DNA from: Cordilura impudica
Lineage: Eukaryota > Arthropoda > Insecta > Diptera > Scathophagidae
Assembly (NCBI GenBank): GCA_963682025.1
Contig: OY821521.1
Span: 197,977,526 to 198,041,525 of the forward strand
Length of the DNA stretch: 64,000 bases
Reading direction: 5' to 3'
Part shown: positions 51,001-62,094 of the stretch, one piece after another
How the letters are laid out: the number at the start of each line of letters is the position of its first letter
How positions within the stretch are numbered: the stretch's first letter is position 1
Notes under the pieces: model-generated
The model's input: only the letters and a program-made list of their open reading frames with translations
Databases searched by the model: none
What the model was told of the DNA's origin: nothing
Translations under genes and position numbers: made by a program

Positions 51001-52075
51001 ATTAAGATTAGTGGTGGACCATACAAAGGTAATCAAGATTTTAATCTAAAATTTATTTCTATGACTAAACTCATTGCTATTGTGTTGCTTTATAGGTGTT
51101 GTTGGTATTGTTAAAGATGCTACCGAGAGTACAGCCCGTGTAGAGTTACACACGTCATGTCAAACGATTTCAGTAGATCGTAATCACATTGCCATTGTTG
51201 GTCCAGCCGGCAAAGACGGCAGTCTTTCTTCATATGGTCGTACACCAGCTCGTACTCCCGGTTATGGCTCTCATACGCCCATTTACGCTGCTGCTGGCTC
51301 TAAAACACCATTGCTTGGCAACCAAACACCCAATTGGGATTCTGAAGGTCGCACGCCTTACAGCAGTTCTATGACGCCATTGCATGATGGCAGTATGACA
51401 CCGCGTCACGGAGCCTGGGATCCAAATGTTACAAATACGCCAGCTCGCAGCAATGACTTCGATTATTCACCTGACGAGCCAAGTCCCAGTCCTGGTTATA
51501 ATCCCAGCACTCCTGGTTATCAGGTCAACACACAATTTCCTCCACAAACACCGGGTACATTATATGGCTCCGATCGCAGCTACAGCCCTTTCAATCCCAG
51601 TCCCAGTCAAGCACCATCTCCATATCCTGTGGGTTATATGAATACTCCATCGCCGTCTAGCTATTCGCCGAACACGCCTGGCGGTGCTCCCAACTCTCCA
51701 TATAATCCCCAAACTCCAGGCGCTAGCTTAGAATCGCCAATCGGTGATTGGTGCACCACAGACATTGAGGTCAAAATCCACACACATGACGATGCTGATT
51801 TAGTTGGTCAGACTGGCATTATACGTACCGTTTCCAATGGTGTCTGTTCGGTTTTCTTGCAACAAGAAGATCGCAGCGTTTCGGTAGTTAGTGAACATTT
51901 GGCGCCAGTTCCACCCGAAGTCGGTGATGAATTCAAAGTTATTTATGGCGATGAACGTGAATCGGTTGGTAAAATTCTTATGCAATCGGAAAAAGACACT
52001 AGCATCTGTCAGATAAATGGTGACAGCAAAATGATACCAACTGTATATTTGAGCAAAATGAAATCCATCGATTAA
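48081..52075 (+). CDS. Spt5: Transcription elongation factor Spt5 (DSIF large subunit)
   Basis: With Spt4 it forms DSIF, which clamps RNA polymerase II and controls pausing and elongation. Eleven exons join in frame: 48081-48500, 48567-48691, 48772-48909, 48979-49429, 49515-49585, 49642-49808, 49880-50052, 50134-50387, 50450-50645, 50719-51028 and 51096-52075, giving 1094 residues (1092 from the second Met, MSDSEES). Layout: acidic and Arg/Ser-rich N-terminus (residues ~1-180), NGN domain (~228-330, [14 protein letters not shown]), and KOW modules ([38 protein letters not shown]). A P-TEFb-target-like C-terminal repeat region follows, rich in TP, GY and SP (about 800-960: [28 protein letters not shown]). 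A final KOW pair starts near WCTTDIEV. All introns are short, GT-AG. Confidence 0.97.
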
Positions 52076-52414
52076 ATGAATTAAAATCTATAATATAGTA
52101 TGTTCACCAGGTGGGTTTAATCAGTTTTATATAATATCAATGAAATAGTTGACCAGATGCTTTTTCACAATCTCATGGCAATCTTATCTTATATAATAAC
52201 ACAAAAACAAAACAATAAAATATATAAGATATTTTGAAATCTTAAAAAGATTCTATAAAATCTGTTTATTTTTACACACACATATGTATAGAAAAAAAGT
52301 ACAAAATAAGCCCTAAACCAACAAAATTTCGATTTTTTTGACTGTTCTGAGTTGCACATTTAATAAACAAAAATATTTGAAGTGATTTTCAGAACAGCTT
52401 CATTAAATCTAAAC
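52076..52414. other. Convergent 3' UTRs of Spt5 and transaldolase
   Basis: Only 339 bp separate the two stops. AATAAA lies at about 52214 on + (for Spt5), and TTTATT near 52265 on + (AATAAA on - for transaldolase), so the two 3' UTRs may overlap tail to tail. Confidence 0.55.
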
Positions 52415-55166
52415 TCAAAGATCTTTAACATTATGAATCGATTTACTTATCAGCTTTTCCAAAGCTACCGCATCAATAGCAAACTTTCGTATGCCTTCGG
52501 ATAATTTATCAGTGGCCATGGCTTCTTCGTTAAGCAACCATCTGAAAGTGGGCTCATCAATGTTGATCTTCTCCAATTTCTCTTTGGATGCCAGTTCGGC
52601 ATTCAATTGAGGTGTAATTTCTTCTGCATCATTTTCAAGTTCTTTGAGTAGAGAAGGACCAATTGTAAGCAAATCACAGCCAGCTAAAGCTTTAATTTCA
52701 CCAGTGTTACGAAATGAGGCTCCCATGACAACAGTTTTATAGCCAAATTTTTTATAGTAGTTGTAAATTTTTGTAACAGAAATAACTCCGGGATCTTCTT
52801 TAGGTTCATATTTCTTTTTATCAGTGTTGGCTACATACCAATCAAGGATGCGCCCGACAAATGGTGAAATAAGAGTGACTTTGGCTTCGGCACAGGCCAC
52901 AGCTTGGGCAAAAGAAAACAACAAAGTCAAATTACATTTGACATTGTGTTCAGATTCAAGGATTTTAGCAGCTTGAATACCCTCCCAGGTTGAGGCCAAT
53001 TTGATGAGAATTCGTTCTTTGTTGATGCCCATGTCTTCGTATAATCCAACCAATTTCAAAGCCTTTTTAACGCTCTTGGCTGTATCAAAAGACAGACGAG
53101 CATCAACTTCGGTGGATACACGTCCTGGAACAATTTTTAAAATTTCACAGCCAAATAAAACGCATAAGTAGTCCATTGCTTCTTCGATTTTTTCTTCGGT
53201 GGAGCTGAAAAAAACAGAAATAAAAACAATAAATTTCTTGAAATAACCAAAAAGTCTACACAAACAGAAAAATATTTTTTTTGGGGGTTGATTCTTTTTA
53301 ATTCTTCGTCGATACACTTCAATATTTTTTAAACCCTCCGTAAGTAAAGTACTGTTGCAGAAATGACCTCCAATATCAACTCGCGAATTTTTTGCCATCG
53401 AAAATGTACAAGTGCACACCCGAGCATTATCTTGCTGGAAATTAATTTTTTTTTTTTGTTAAATGGGGGAACTTCTTATCAGGATTTCTTGCTTTTCCTA
53501 TCCAAAACCCGTGGCCATAACATTTCCAGCCGATTTCACTGCCTTTGCTTGTTTTAGCCTTCATTTTATGAATCGAAAAAGAAATTCATTAGGATAGCGA
53601 CGGAAGATCTAAAAATAATTTTACAAATTTGGGGCCCTATGTTCCTTATAGGAATTATGGCCCCTGATTAAGAGTAAAAGACACGAGCTCTGACGTTTGT
53701 CCATCGTTAAATAATAAACCAAAATATGGAATTTCGATTGATTTTAGCCACACATAAACGTAACCAACCGTGTCAGCTGTTTTTTCTGTTACATGAAAAG
53801 CATTTAGAGCAGTTACCGAACTCAACTGTCACGTAACCGGAACGTCCCACTCTGTTGAAAATAGATTTTGCTACGTTTGTACGTGACGTTATGTGCACAG
53901 CTGATAAAGTTTGGTTAATTTTACATAGCAACATGCTGGTTTTTTACGTTCTATAATTGCACTAAATGCCATCGTTACATTTCCGGTACGGATACATTTT
54001 AACGTGTGGCTATCTAGACCTTTAGTTACACGATTCCGTGAATTGTGAACAAACGCAGCGGCCATCTTGCCAATAGCTTTTTCACACCCAATTTATCGAT
54101 CAAAATTAAAATCACTGAAGCATGTGATATGCCCGTGTCCTAAACTAGTTCAAGCACAAACTCGTAGGTCACTCGAAGCTTTATCGTAGATTTTATCTAT
54201 GATTTCTGAAGTAACAGCATCAACTGGATGTCCAGAACGAGATTAATCATATGTAGATGTATGACATTTAAATTCATTTACCCACTCTGGTGTAGTCAAG
54301 GATTTCGTCTAACTCTTCTTTGATTTTTTTAGGTGTTTTTGCCTAATCAAAAATAGCTACATAGTTGTCTCAACAACCAACTGATTGTTTAACAAAATCT
54401 GAATGATGGATTTAACATTTTTCAGAAACGTACTTTGTTTTCAATTCTTAATGCTCCTTATATGTTTTGTAGACTTATTGACTTACCCTCGTATCATAAT
54501 AATTCAAAAATTGTGATTAAAATGAAGTGGACTTTAACTCAACTTAAGCTGATCCATAGTAGAGGATAAGAAAGGTCATTTGTCTTTAAAGATTATGATA
54601 TGTAAACTAACCTGCCATTTTTAATGCCAAATTCCACAGCCTTTTGTACGATAGCCTTGTAACGATCCATTTTAGCAGCATTCAAAATAAGCGAAGGATT
54701 TGTGGTAGCATCGGTAGGTTTGTAAAGCTTCATGCCTAAAATATCAGATATGAAATATTATAGCTTAAACATATCTCTTTGAGAACACCTCACCTCATTT
54801 TTTGTATATTATGTATACTTCTTAGAAACAATCACCTATCTATTTTAAATTGTTTTTTTCTTACTCAAATTTTTGTTTTATTCTAATCTAAGACAATTGA
54901 AGGTTAAACTGTATTGAAAGTTGAAACGTTTAAGGTTTCAATTATTTAATTTTGCATATCATATTCAACCTACATCACACAGATAAACTAACACACACAA
55001 GTGGCTTGTACAGAAAAAAATATTACCAAAAATCTAGCTTTAAGAATAGGTATATTTTTATCAACTTACTTTCAAAGTCACCGGTATCGGCTACGATTGT
55101 TGTGTATTTTTTCAATTGTTCCAAAGACGACATTTTTGTTCTTTTTAGCTCGACTTCAGGATCCAT
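52415..55166 (-). CDS. Taldo: Transaldolase
   Basis: Pentose phosphate pathway enzyme that moves a dihydroxyacetone unit from sedoheptulose-7-phosphate to glyceraldehyde-3-phosphate; cytosolic. Three exons: 55070-55166, 54612-54735 and 52415-53204, GT-AG, 336 residues against 337 in human. Motifs: [45 protein letters not shown] with the Schiff-base Lys at residue 142, [28 protein letters not shown] and [18 protein letters not shown] chose the upstream Met (55166, [12 protein letters not shown]) because the KRxxM stretch aligns with the human N-terminus; the Met at 55133 (MSSLEQL) is the alternative. The second intron (53205-54611) holds a MITE and a mariner fragment. Confidence 0.96.
53630..53744. 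repeat. Fragment of MITE family I
   Basis: GGAATTATGGCCCCTGATTA through ACCAAAATATGGAATTTCGA matches the inside of the copy at 21788-22019. The right part is replaced by the MITE at 53745. Confidence 0.5.
53745..54012. mobile_element. MITE with TAGCCACAC TIRs in the transaldolase intron
   Basis: Left TAGCCACACATAAACGTAAC and right TTTTAACGTGTGGCTA are inverted repeats. If the ends are GCCACAC, TA is duplicated on both sides, suggesting a Tc1/mariner-type MITE. It is 268 bp and non-coding. Confidence 0.65.
54017..54300 (-). pseudogene. mariner transposase fragment
   Basis: The minus strand reads [19 protein letters not shown] (about 54240-54180), then, with a frame change and a stop, [20 protein letters not shown] and [10 protein letters not shown]. 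This matches the second HTH region of mariner transposases (GISH..V..IL...L...K...RW.PR.LT). The catalytic part is missing. It lies in the transaldolase second intron. Confidence 0.65.
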
Positions 55167-55312
55167 TCTAATAACACTGCTTTATTAACCGATAATTATT
55201 ATGTGGCTTTGCTAATGCTCCACTTGGAAACTACTAAATTTTCGTATATTGCTGGGCTGTTTAATAACGTACTAACGGCAAATTAAACTGATACATTTTT
55301 GTTACACTTTAA

Positions 55313-55765
55313 TAGTGCGTTTACATCTAAGCAAAATCTGGTATATACGAGATTTCGAGCTCATTTTTACTAGATTTCCCATACAAAAATGAAAAAAGCA
55401 CAAACTGAAATAGAAATTTTGCGAAAAAACATCAGCAAAAACAATTCACTTTCAACAATTATTTTTTAACAGATTGGAATGGGCACATGTCAATATAAAA
55501 AGTTATAACTTCTCAATTACTAAATATTTTTTTTTTTATTATAGATCATTTTTTTTTTTTTTGTTAATTTATATTTTATTTCCTTTTTATTCAACTTGTT
55601 GCTTTTGTATTTAAATGTCAATTTTTAGTGCCCAAGTTTGACGAGATTTTGCACAAATCTAGTAACGAGCTTGATTTTGTTTTGTATGGGAAATCTAGTA
55701 AAAATGAGCTAGATATCGCTCGAAATCTCGTATGTACTAGATTTTTCTTAGATGTAAACGCACTA
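55313..55765. mobile_element. MITE with ~75-bp TIRs in a TTAA site
   Basis: The left TAGTGCGTTTACATCTAAGC and the right CTTAGATGTAAACGCACTA are inverted, and pairing continues through ACTAGATTTCCCATACAAAA on both sides. TTAA is duplicated at 55309-55312 and 55766-55769. It is 453 bp and non-coding. A third, partial TIR-like copy lies at about 55870-55952. TTAA suggests a piggyBac-type master element. Confidence 0.8.
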
Positions 55766-55869
55766 TTAAATACAAAGCAAACAAGTTGAATAAAAAAGGA
55801 ATAAAATATTAATTATTAACAAAAAGCTGTTTATTGTTGTGGAAACAAAATCTCACAAAATGTCAAAAA

Positions 55870-55960
55870 AAGTTAGATGTAAACGATATAGATTTTGAAA
55901 TAGATTTCAACTAAAATCTACTAAGTTTTCCTCAGCTGTAAACGCACTATAAAGCTCAAC
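55870..55960. repeat. Partial TIR-like copy of the 55313 MITE
   Basis: GTTAGATGTAAACGATATAG and AGCTGTAAACGCACTATAAA are degenerate versions of the MITE ends. Confidence 0.45.
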
Positions 55961-56171
55961 TAAATTTTCTTTTTAAGTTAAATTAGCATTTTACTGGAGA
56001 TAAAGTCAAGCCCACAACACAAAAAATGGAAAATAAATCTAATTTCCAATAGCAATATATAAGGAAATTGTCAATATTTAGTAAAATGAAGTAAATACTA
56101 CCAGTAAATACAACCCTGGGCATGTTTAAACATGCTACCGGCTTATATTAATTATTATGTTATGTTACTTA

Positions 56172-56663
56172 AGGTGCTATTACATGATGTGTTTTTTACA
56201 TATGTACTGTCAAATTATCCCACAACAAAAGTTGTACACATCGTGTGATACGTATGAAACATTGTTTATGTACAATACATGAGGAAAGTCACATGTACAT
56301 TTTTCAATTAGAACAGGTTCTATTTTTGCATGACAAACAAATGAAAATACAACACTTCTTGTGGCGAAAGAAAAACAGAGTAAATTTTAAAGATTAATAT
56401 TGAAAGAAATATAAATTGTTTAGTATTAATTAACAATTGAAAAATATATAACCTTTTTTTTAACAACAAATTTTTGTAAATTCACAAATTAAATCAGCTG
56501 TTGTTTACATTTAGAGGTTATGTCATACGGAAATACATACGCACGTGTGATAGCAAAAATTATGAATCGTATGTAAAAGACAATTTTGACAGACATGAGG
56601 AATTTCATATGGATAAAAAAAGTGACAGTACATATGTAAAAAACACTTCGTGTAATAGCACCT
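56172..56663. mobile_element. MITE family G, copy 1
   Basis: TIRs of about 40 bp: AGGTGCTATTACATGATGTG at the left and the inverse of AGGTGCTATTACACGAAGTG at the right, continuing TTTTTTACATATGTACTGTC. Flanks are TTA/TTA(T), close to TTAA or TWA duplication. It is 492 bp. A second copy lies inverted at 60788-61207. Confidence 0.8.
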
Positions 56664-57191
56664 TTATCGTTACTCATTCCATATTTAATCAAGAATTCTC
56701 CAAGATAAACAATTTTTTTCTAATAATGACCAATCAACACCACATTTATTAACTGCAGTCATTATTTTTGATGGCTTTCTTTTCACAGGTTATGTCGAAT
56801 TATCAAGATTATTTTATATTTATCATTGAATTGTGTTAACTCATTTTTTTTTTTTTGATTTATTACACAATGAACTTCATTGAATAAAATCGCATCATTC
56901 ATAGATATTTTTTTTTATTAATTTTTTTATATTACATAAGTATTAAGGTATATTTCATTTACATTTCACGATTTTTAAGTCAATATTTGAAATTACAAGC
57001 TCACGATGCATCGATTCTATCTAGTTTATTTTTATATTTTTTGTTTGTTTAAACTCAGATGTCTTTGCATCACTTAATTGCAAGAGAATAAATTTAAAAC
57101 AATATAATGATAAAAGTTCTACTTTTTTTGTAATCATTTTAGTTTTAATTGGAAAGAAGAACAAAACATTGATTTTTTTTTTTAATTTATT
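56664..57191. other. AT-rich 3' flank of Elongin C
   Basis: Probably contains the Elongin C 3' UTR next to 57192 (minus-strand AATAAA close after the stop). Nothing else recognised. Confidence 0.35.
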
Positions 57192-57356
<165 letters not shown>

Positions 57357-57564
57357 TCAGAATGAATATATTTCATAATTTTCTTAAAAGGAACATCATA
57401 TCGAAGAATTAACATAACTCGCTTTAATAAATAATTAATGAAAATATACAATAATTACTTTTCTATTGTTAATTTTGAAAACAAGTTCAGGCAAAACCCC
57501 ATATAGCTTACGCTAGCAAAGCGTTAGTTTTTCAAAACACACTTGTAAATTTTGCAAAACCAGA

Positions 57565-57780
57565 GGGCAAATCGTCAGATTCTATATCGAGTAATATCAA
57601 TCGATATTCCATATTTTGGTTTATTATTTAAAGAAGACGGACAATCGTCAGACCTCGCTTCACTTTTACTATTAACTATGGATCATAACTCGTTAGAGTT
57701 ACTTTTAGTATTTTATTTTGGAAAATAAAAAAATAATTTCGATCGAAAATTTTCGATATCGAATGCGACGATTCGACCCC
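57565..57780. mobile_element. MITE family I, copy 2
   Basis: Ends GGGCAAATCGTCAGATTCTA and the inverse of GGGGTCGAATCGTCGCATTC. Inner parts (TCGATATTCCATATTTTGGT) match the copy at 21788 in inverted orientation. It lies in the Elongin C intron. Confidence 0.7.
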
Positions 57781-58129
57781 AGTACTGGTAAAGCCTTTTC
57801 ATAAGTCCCCTTTTCCACAGGCAAATTTTACACAAATTTTAGTTTCGAAACTTTAGTTTGTAGGCAAGAAGGTTAAGTGTGATAAATAACAATTGAAAAG
57901 TAAAAAATTAAACCAAAAAAATTTCCTTAACTAATTTATTTTTTTTACCAGCTTTGAACATTATATTAATCTTTTCTATAATAATAATAATAGAAATAAA
58001 TCCACCCTGCATAGGTCCGCATATGCTAGAGGTTACTCATCCCTGGTACGAACCACGGGATAAGCTCTGTTGCAGCATAAGCTGTATGAACTATGTTTTT
58101 GGAATTATTTATTAATTTTATTTATCAGT

Positions 58130-59565
58130 ATTTTTAATACTTTTAATGTTCACAATGTTTTCATATTTAATAAATAGTTAAATTTTCAATTTTAGCTCTA
58201 TAAAAACACATTACTTCTTATAAATTTTACACATTCTCTTCTAAAGACACATTCATTTCTCTCATTTTTTATATTATTTGGAGTTAAGTTATACAATTTA
58301 ATTCCTTTGTAGAAAATTGATCGCTGCATTGTCGTTGTGGCGACTCGTTGTATTCTAAAATTTTCGGCATTTCTTAGTCTATACGGCTGTACATCTCCTA
58401 CATAATTTAGTTGCTCGCTTAAATATTCTGGCGCATTACCATTTCTTATTTTTTGTATAAACATTAAAGTATTTAATTCCAATCTTTGCTTTATACTCAT
58501 CCACTTGAGTGCATCTAACATTATAGCTATTGGTGTATACCTGTTGCATCTTAGAATTGTCCGCATTGCCTTATTTTGCAATTTTTGTAGTCTGTCCAGT
58601 TGTGCTGCTTTACAACATGTATATATAATTGTCGAACCCTATTCCAAGTGTGGTTTTATCATGGTATTATATATATTTATTGCTGTCATTGGTGATATTT
58701 TATTCCTAATTCTTTTGAAACAACCAATTTTTTTTTTTTTTTTTTACCGATTTTCTTACAAATATACTCTATGTGATCGTTGAATTTTAGTTCTTTATCA
58801 ATAATGAAACCAAGGTATTTTATTTGTCTCACTTTTTCTATTATTTCACCATTTATTATAAAGTTTGCATTGCTAGTCATATTTATTTCTATTATTTTTA
58901 TTTTCTGTTCATTTAGTTTCAGTTTATTCATTTTTAATCATATATTAATATTCTTTATATCCTGCGTCATATTGTTTTGGCATTGGTTCTCGTTATCTCC
59001 TTCCGTGTATATGAGAGTATCATCCGCATATAAAATAATTTCACATTTTTTTAATATGTTAGGCATATCATTTATATATATACTAAATAATAGTGCACCC
59101 AATATTGATCCCTGCGGAACACCGAACTCATTTTCAATTGAAATGGATTTTATACCATTAACCTTTGTAATTTGTTTCCTATTCGTTATATATGATTTAA
59201 ACCATTTTACCTCGGTGTTCTGTACTCCGTACATATAAAGTTTCTTTAACATTATTTCCCTGTCTATGGTCTCAAATGCTCTTTTAAAGTCCAAAAAAAT
59301 TGCCATTATTTTTATATTTTTCTATTTTCTTCCACCGATTTATCACATAATTAACTGCGGTTTCACACGAAAATTTTCTTCTGAACCCAGATTGATATTT
59401 TGATAACAACGAGTATTTCTCAATATAATTTTCTAATTGTATTTTTACCACTTTTTCTAAAATCTTTTTACACGTTTTTAATGTATTTATCGGACGATAT
59501 TCTTCACATTTCTTTTTGTTTGCTATCTTCTCAATTGGTATCATTGTTTCCTTCCAATTTCTTTT
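58130..59565 (-). mobile_element. Non-LTR retrotransposon (Jockey-like), 5'-truncated
   Basis: Reverse-transcriptase blocks run along the minus strand in broken frames: YRPINTLKTCKKILEKVV and YQSGFRRKFSCETAV (59544-59340), FLDFKRAFETIDREIML, GVPQGSILGALLF and the active site ILYADDTLIY (59306-59010), and IKYLGFIIDKELKFNDHI (58840). The 3' domain reads MQNKAMRTILRCNRYTPI and SEQLNYVGDVQPYRLRNA (58581-58198), ending at TAG. The 5' part, including the endonuclease, is absent. Frameshifts separate the blocks. The clade is judged from the YADD and C-terminal motifs only. It lies in the Elongin C intron. Confidence 0.8.
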
Positions 59566-60787
59566 TTAAAATTCTTGACGTTTCTTCTTATTCCCATTCT
59601 TCAAACCAAAAGTTCGAAACTAAAATTTGCCTGTAGAAAAGGGAGCAAAGTAATAAAAAAATACTTTGCCGGTGCTTTGTTCTTTGCACTGCCGGTATTT
59701 TTTTTGGTGAGGATTAACATAACAAATTTTTTAATAATGTTGAGACACACCGAAAAATTGCATCTAAAAACTTGTGTAAAATACACATTTTAAAGTTAAA
59801 TGTAAATTAAGTCTAAATTTTTGTTCAATTAAATAAGTTCTTTTCACATTCCATTTCGACTACTTTTTAAAAATGTGTTTCTTACGTACATAACTTATTA
59901 AATTTCGATTTTGTATATATAAAATAAGTATTAAAATTAGAAAATTAACTTAAGTGTCATTTTTTTGTGCAGTAAATTTTATTGATTCTGTCAGGGTCTT
60001 ATTTTTTTTTTTTTTTTGTTATTATTTTGTTACTCTATCCGACCTATACGGCCGCAATGAAGAAATATTTGGCCAGTTAAAAGAAATTATATAGCCATCT
60101 CAAATTAGCACGATTTAACGCGTATAGCCACACTACACAATTGAGGTTAGGGTGAGGTATTTAGTTTGCAAAAACTTAAACTAAACGAGAGGAAACGCAT
60201 GTATATAACCTAAATGCATGCCGATCAGCAACCACGATGACCAAAAATCGGAAAGTGTTTTCTCTTATCCGAACTGGAACTAAAGGGTTGAATTGGGCAT
60301 GATTTTTGACGACGTCGTTTTTCGACGTTTTTTTTTTTTTGTTTTGGGCGAACGGTGCAGAGAAGCAAGAGGGATAAACAAAAAGACACGATTTCTGTTT
60401 TTGAAGACTTTCATATTTCTCTTTACACCCATTTCTTGTTACGTTTTATTCTTTTTCGTACTTTGAGGTGGCCACTTCAATGAGATCAAGAATCGCTTAC
60501 ATTTTTATTTATTTTTTATTTAATATTTATGCGTAATTTCTTTAAACTGCATAGGTTTTAACTTAAAACTTTTAAATATTGATACGTTCTGCTATTTGGT
60601 TAGATATTCTAAATATTCTACTCTTAATAATTTAAATATTAAATAGGTTTTTGTATATAATTTTAAAAGTTATGATAAATTATTACGTAGAAAAAGATTA
60701 AATCTTATAATGAAATAATGTAAATAATAATTAACAAATATATAAATTGAATTGAAAAATAAACAAAATTATTTGAATTTACATTAA
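59566..60787. other. Intronic spacer with family K relative
   Basis: No gene. A diverged family K block is at about 59755-59870. The part 60045-60480 is less AT-rich (CGACCTATACGGCCGCAATG) but shows no conserved frame. Confidence 0.3.
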
Positions 60788-61207
60788 AGGTGCTATTACA
60801 CGATGTGTTTTTTACATATGTACTGTCACTTTTTTTATCCATATGAAATTCCTCATGGCTGTCAAAATTGTCATTTACATACGATTCATAATTTTTGCTA
60901 TCACACGTGTATATGTATTTGCGTATGACATAACCTCTAAATGTAAACAACAGCTGATTTAATTTGTGAATTTACAAAAATTTATTGTTTAAATAAAAGT
61001 TATACCTATATTTTTTAATTGTTAATTAATATTAAACAATTTATTTTTCTTTCAATATTAATCTTTATAATTTACTCTGTTTTTTCTTTCGCCACAAGCA
61101 GTGTTGTATTTTCATATGTTTGTCGTGCCAAAATAGAACCTGTTCTAATTGAAAAATGTACATGTGACTTTCCTCATGTATTGTACATAAACAATGTCAT
61201 GGGTGCA
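60788..61207. mobile_element. MITE family G, copy 2, one end missing
   Basis: Inverted relative to copy 1. The complete end AGGTGCTATTACACGATGTG is at 60788. Shared inner blocks include TATGACATAACCTCTAAATG and GTACATGTGACTTTCCTCAT. Similarity stops near 61200, before the second TIR. Confidence 0.75.
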
Positions 61208-62094
61208 TGTAAGGGATAAAATTAAATTATTGTGAATGAAAGGGAAAATACCCTAATGTAGGTAATGTATCTTTTTACCCAACCATGTGTGTTTTTTTTT
61301 TTTTTTTGCTATAATCAAATCGAAAGATAAATTCAGAAAATGGCTAAAGTTTCTTTGAGAAAAAAAAAGATACAAAAAATATGACAAAAAAAGATGAAAG
61401 GCATTTCCTCTTTCTTTTTCTTTTTGGTCTTCAAAGGTGACACCGTGGCTCCGGAAAATTAAATATCGTCAATATAAAAAAAAAAATCAACAAACAACAA
61501 ACAAATTTCAAATTTCTTTATTAAAACATCAAAAAAAAAAAGCAAAAAAACCGTTGGAGCAAGTGAAACTACAATTAAAATAATTACAACCAAAATTTCA
61601 TGACAATATACATACATCAAGTGAACCTGCAACGCCACCTCGGTTGTCATCCAACGTGGGAAAAGCTGCACAAGCACCACCAAGCTAGGGGTGCTAGGTA
61701 TTTGCCAAAGGGTTTGAACCAAACGACGGCTCAACCTCCGTACGACTTGACGGACTAGACAAAATACTCTGAAAAGAGAAAGTAATTGTTTATTTTTAAT
61801 CTTTTTAAATACATTTTATATGTGGGATTAAAAAAAAAAAAAAAAAAGGAAAACATTTTAACGCGGTATTAAGTGACGAAACAGCCCCTTCGTTTTAGTT
61901 TGGTAGGAAGGTGCGCGTTTTTTTTTTTCCCAGGGTCGAGCTCGGGCCAGGATTCGTTTTATTTGTTCGTCTCGGGTTAGGGTACAATGACCCATTTAAA
62001 AATGTTTTCTTTAAGTAAAAAAAATATAAAAAAATTATATATGTATTTTTCTTAACGAATATACATATAGATGTCTAGAAAAAAAAGCTAAAAA
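61208..62094. other. Intronic sequence, unassigned, outside the palindrome
   Basis: No coding gene is supported. GC-richer blocks (61600-61760 and 61905-61995) look like inserted element sequence, perhaps part of the LTR element whose palindrome follows, but I see no match to prove this. Confidence 0.3.
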
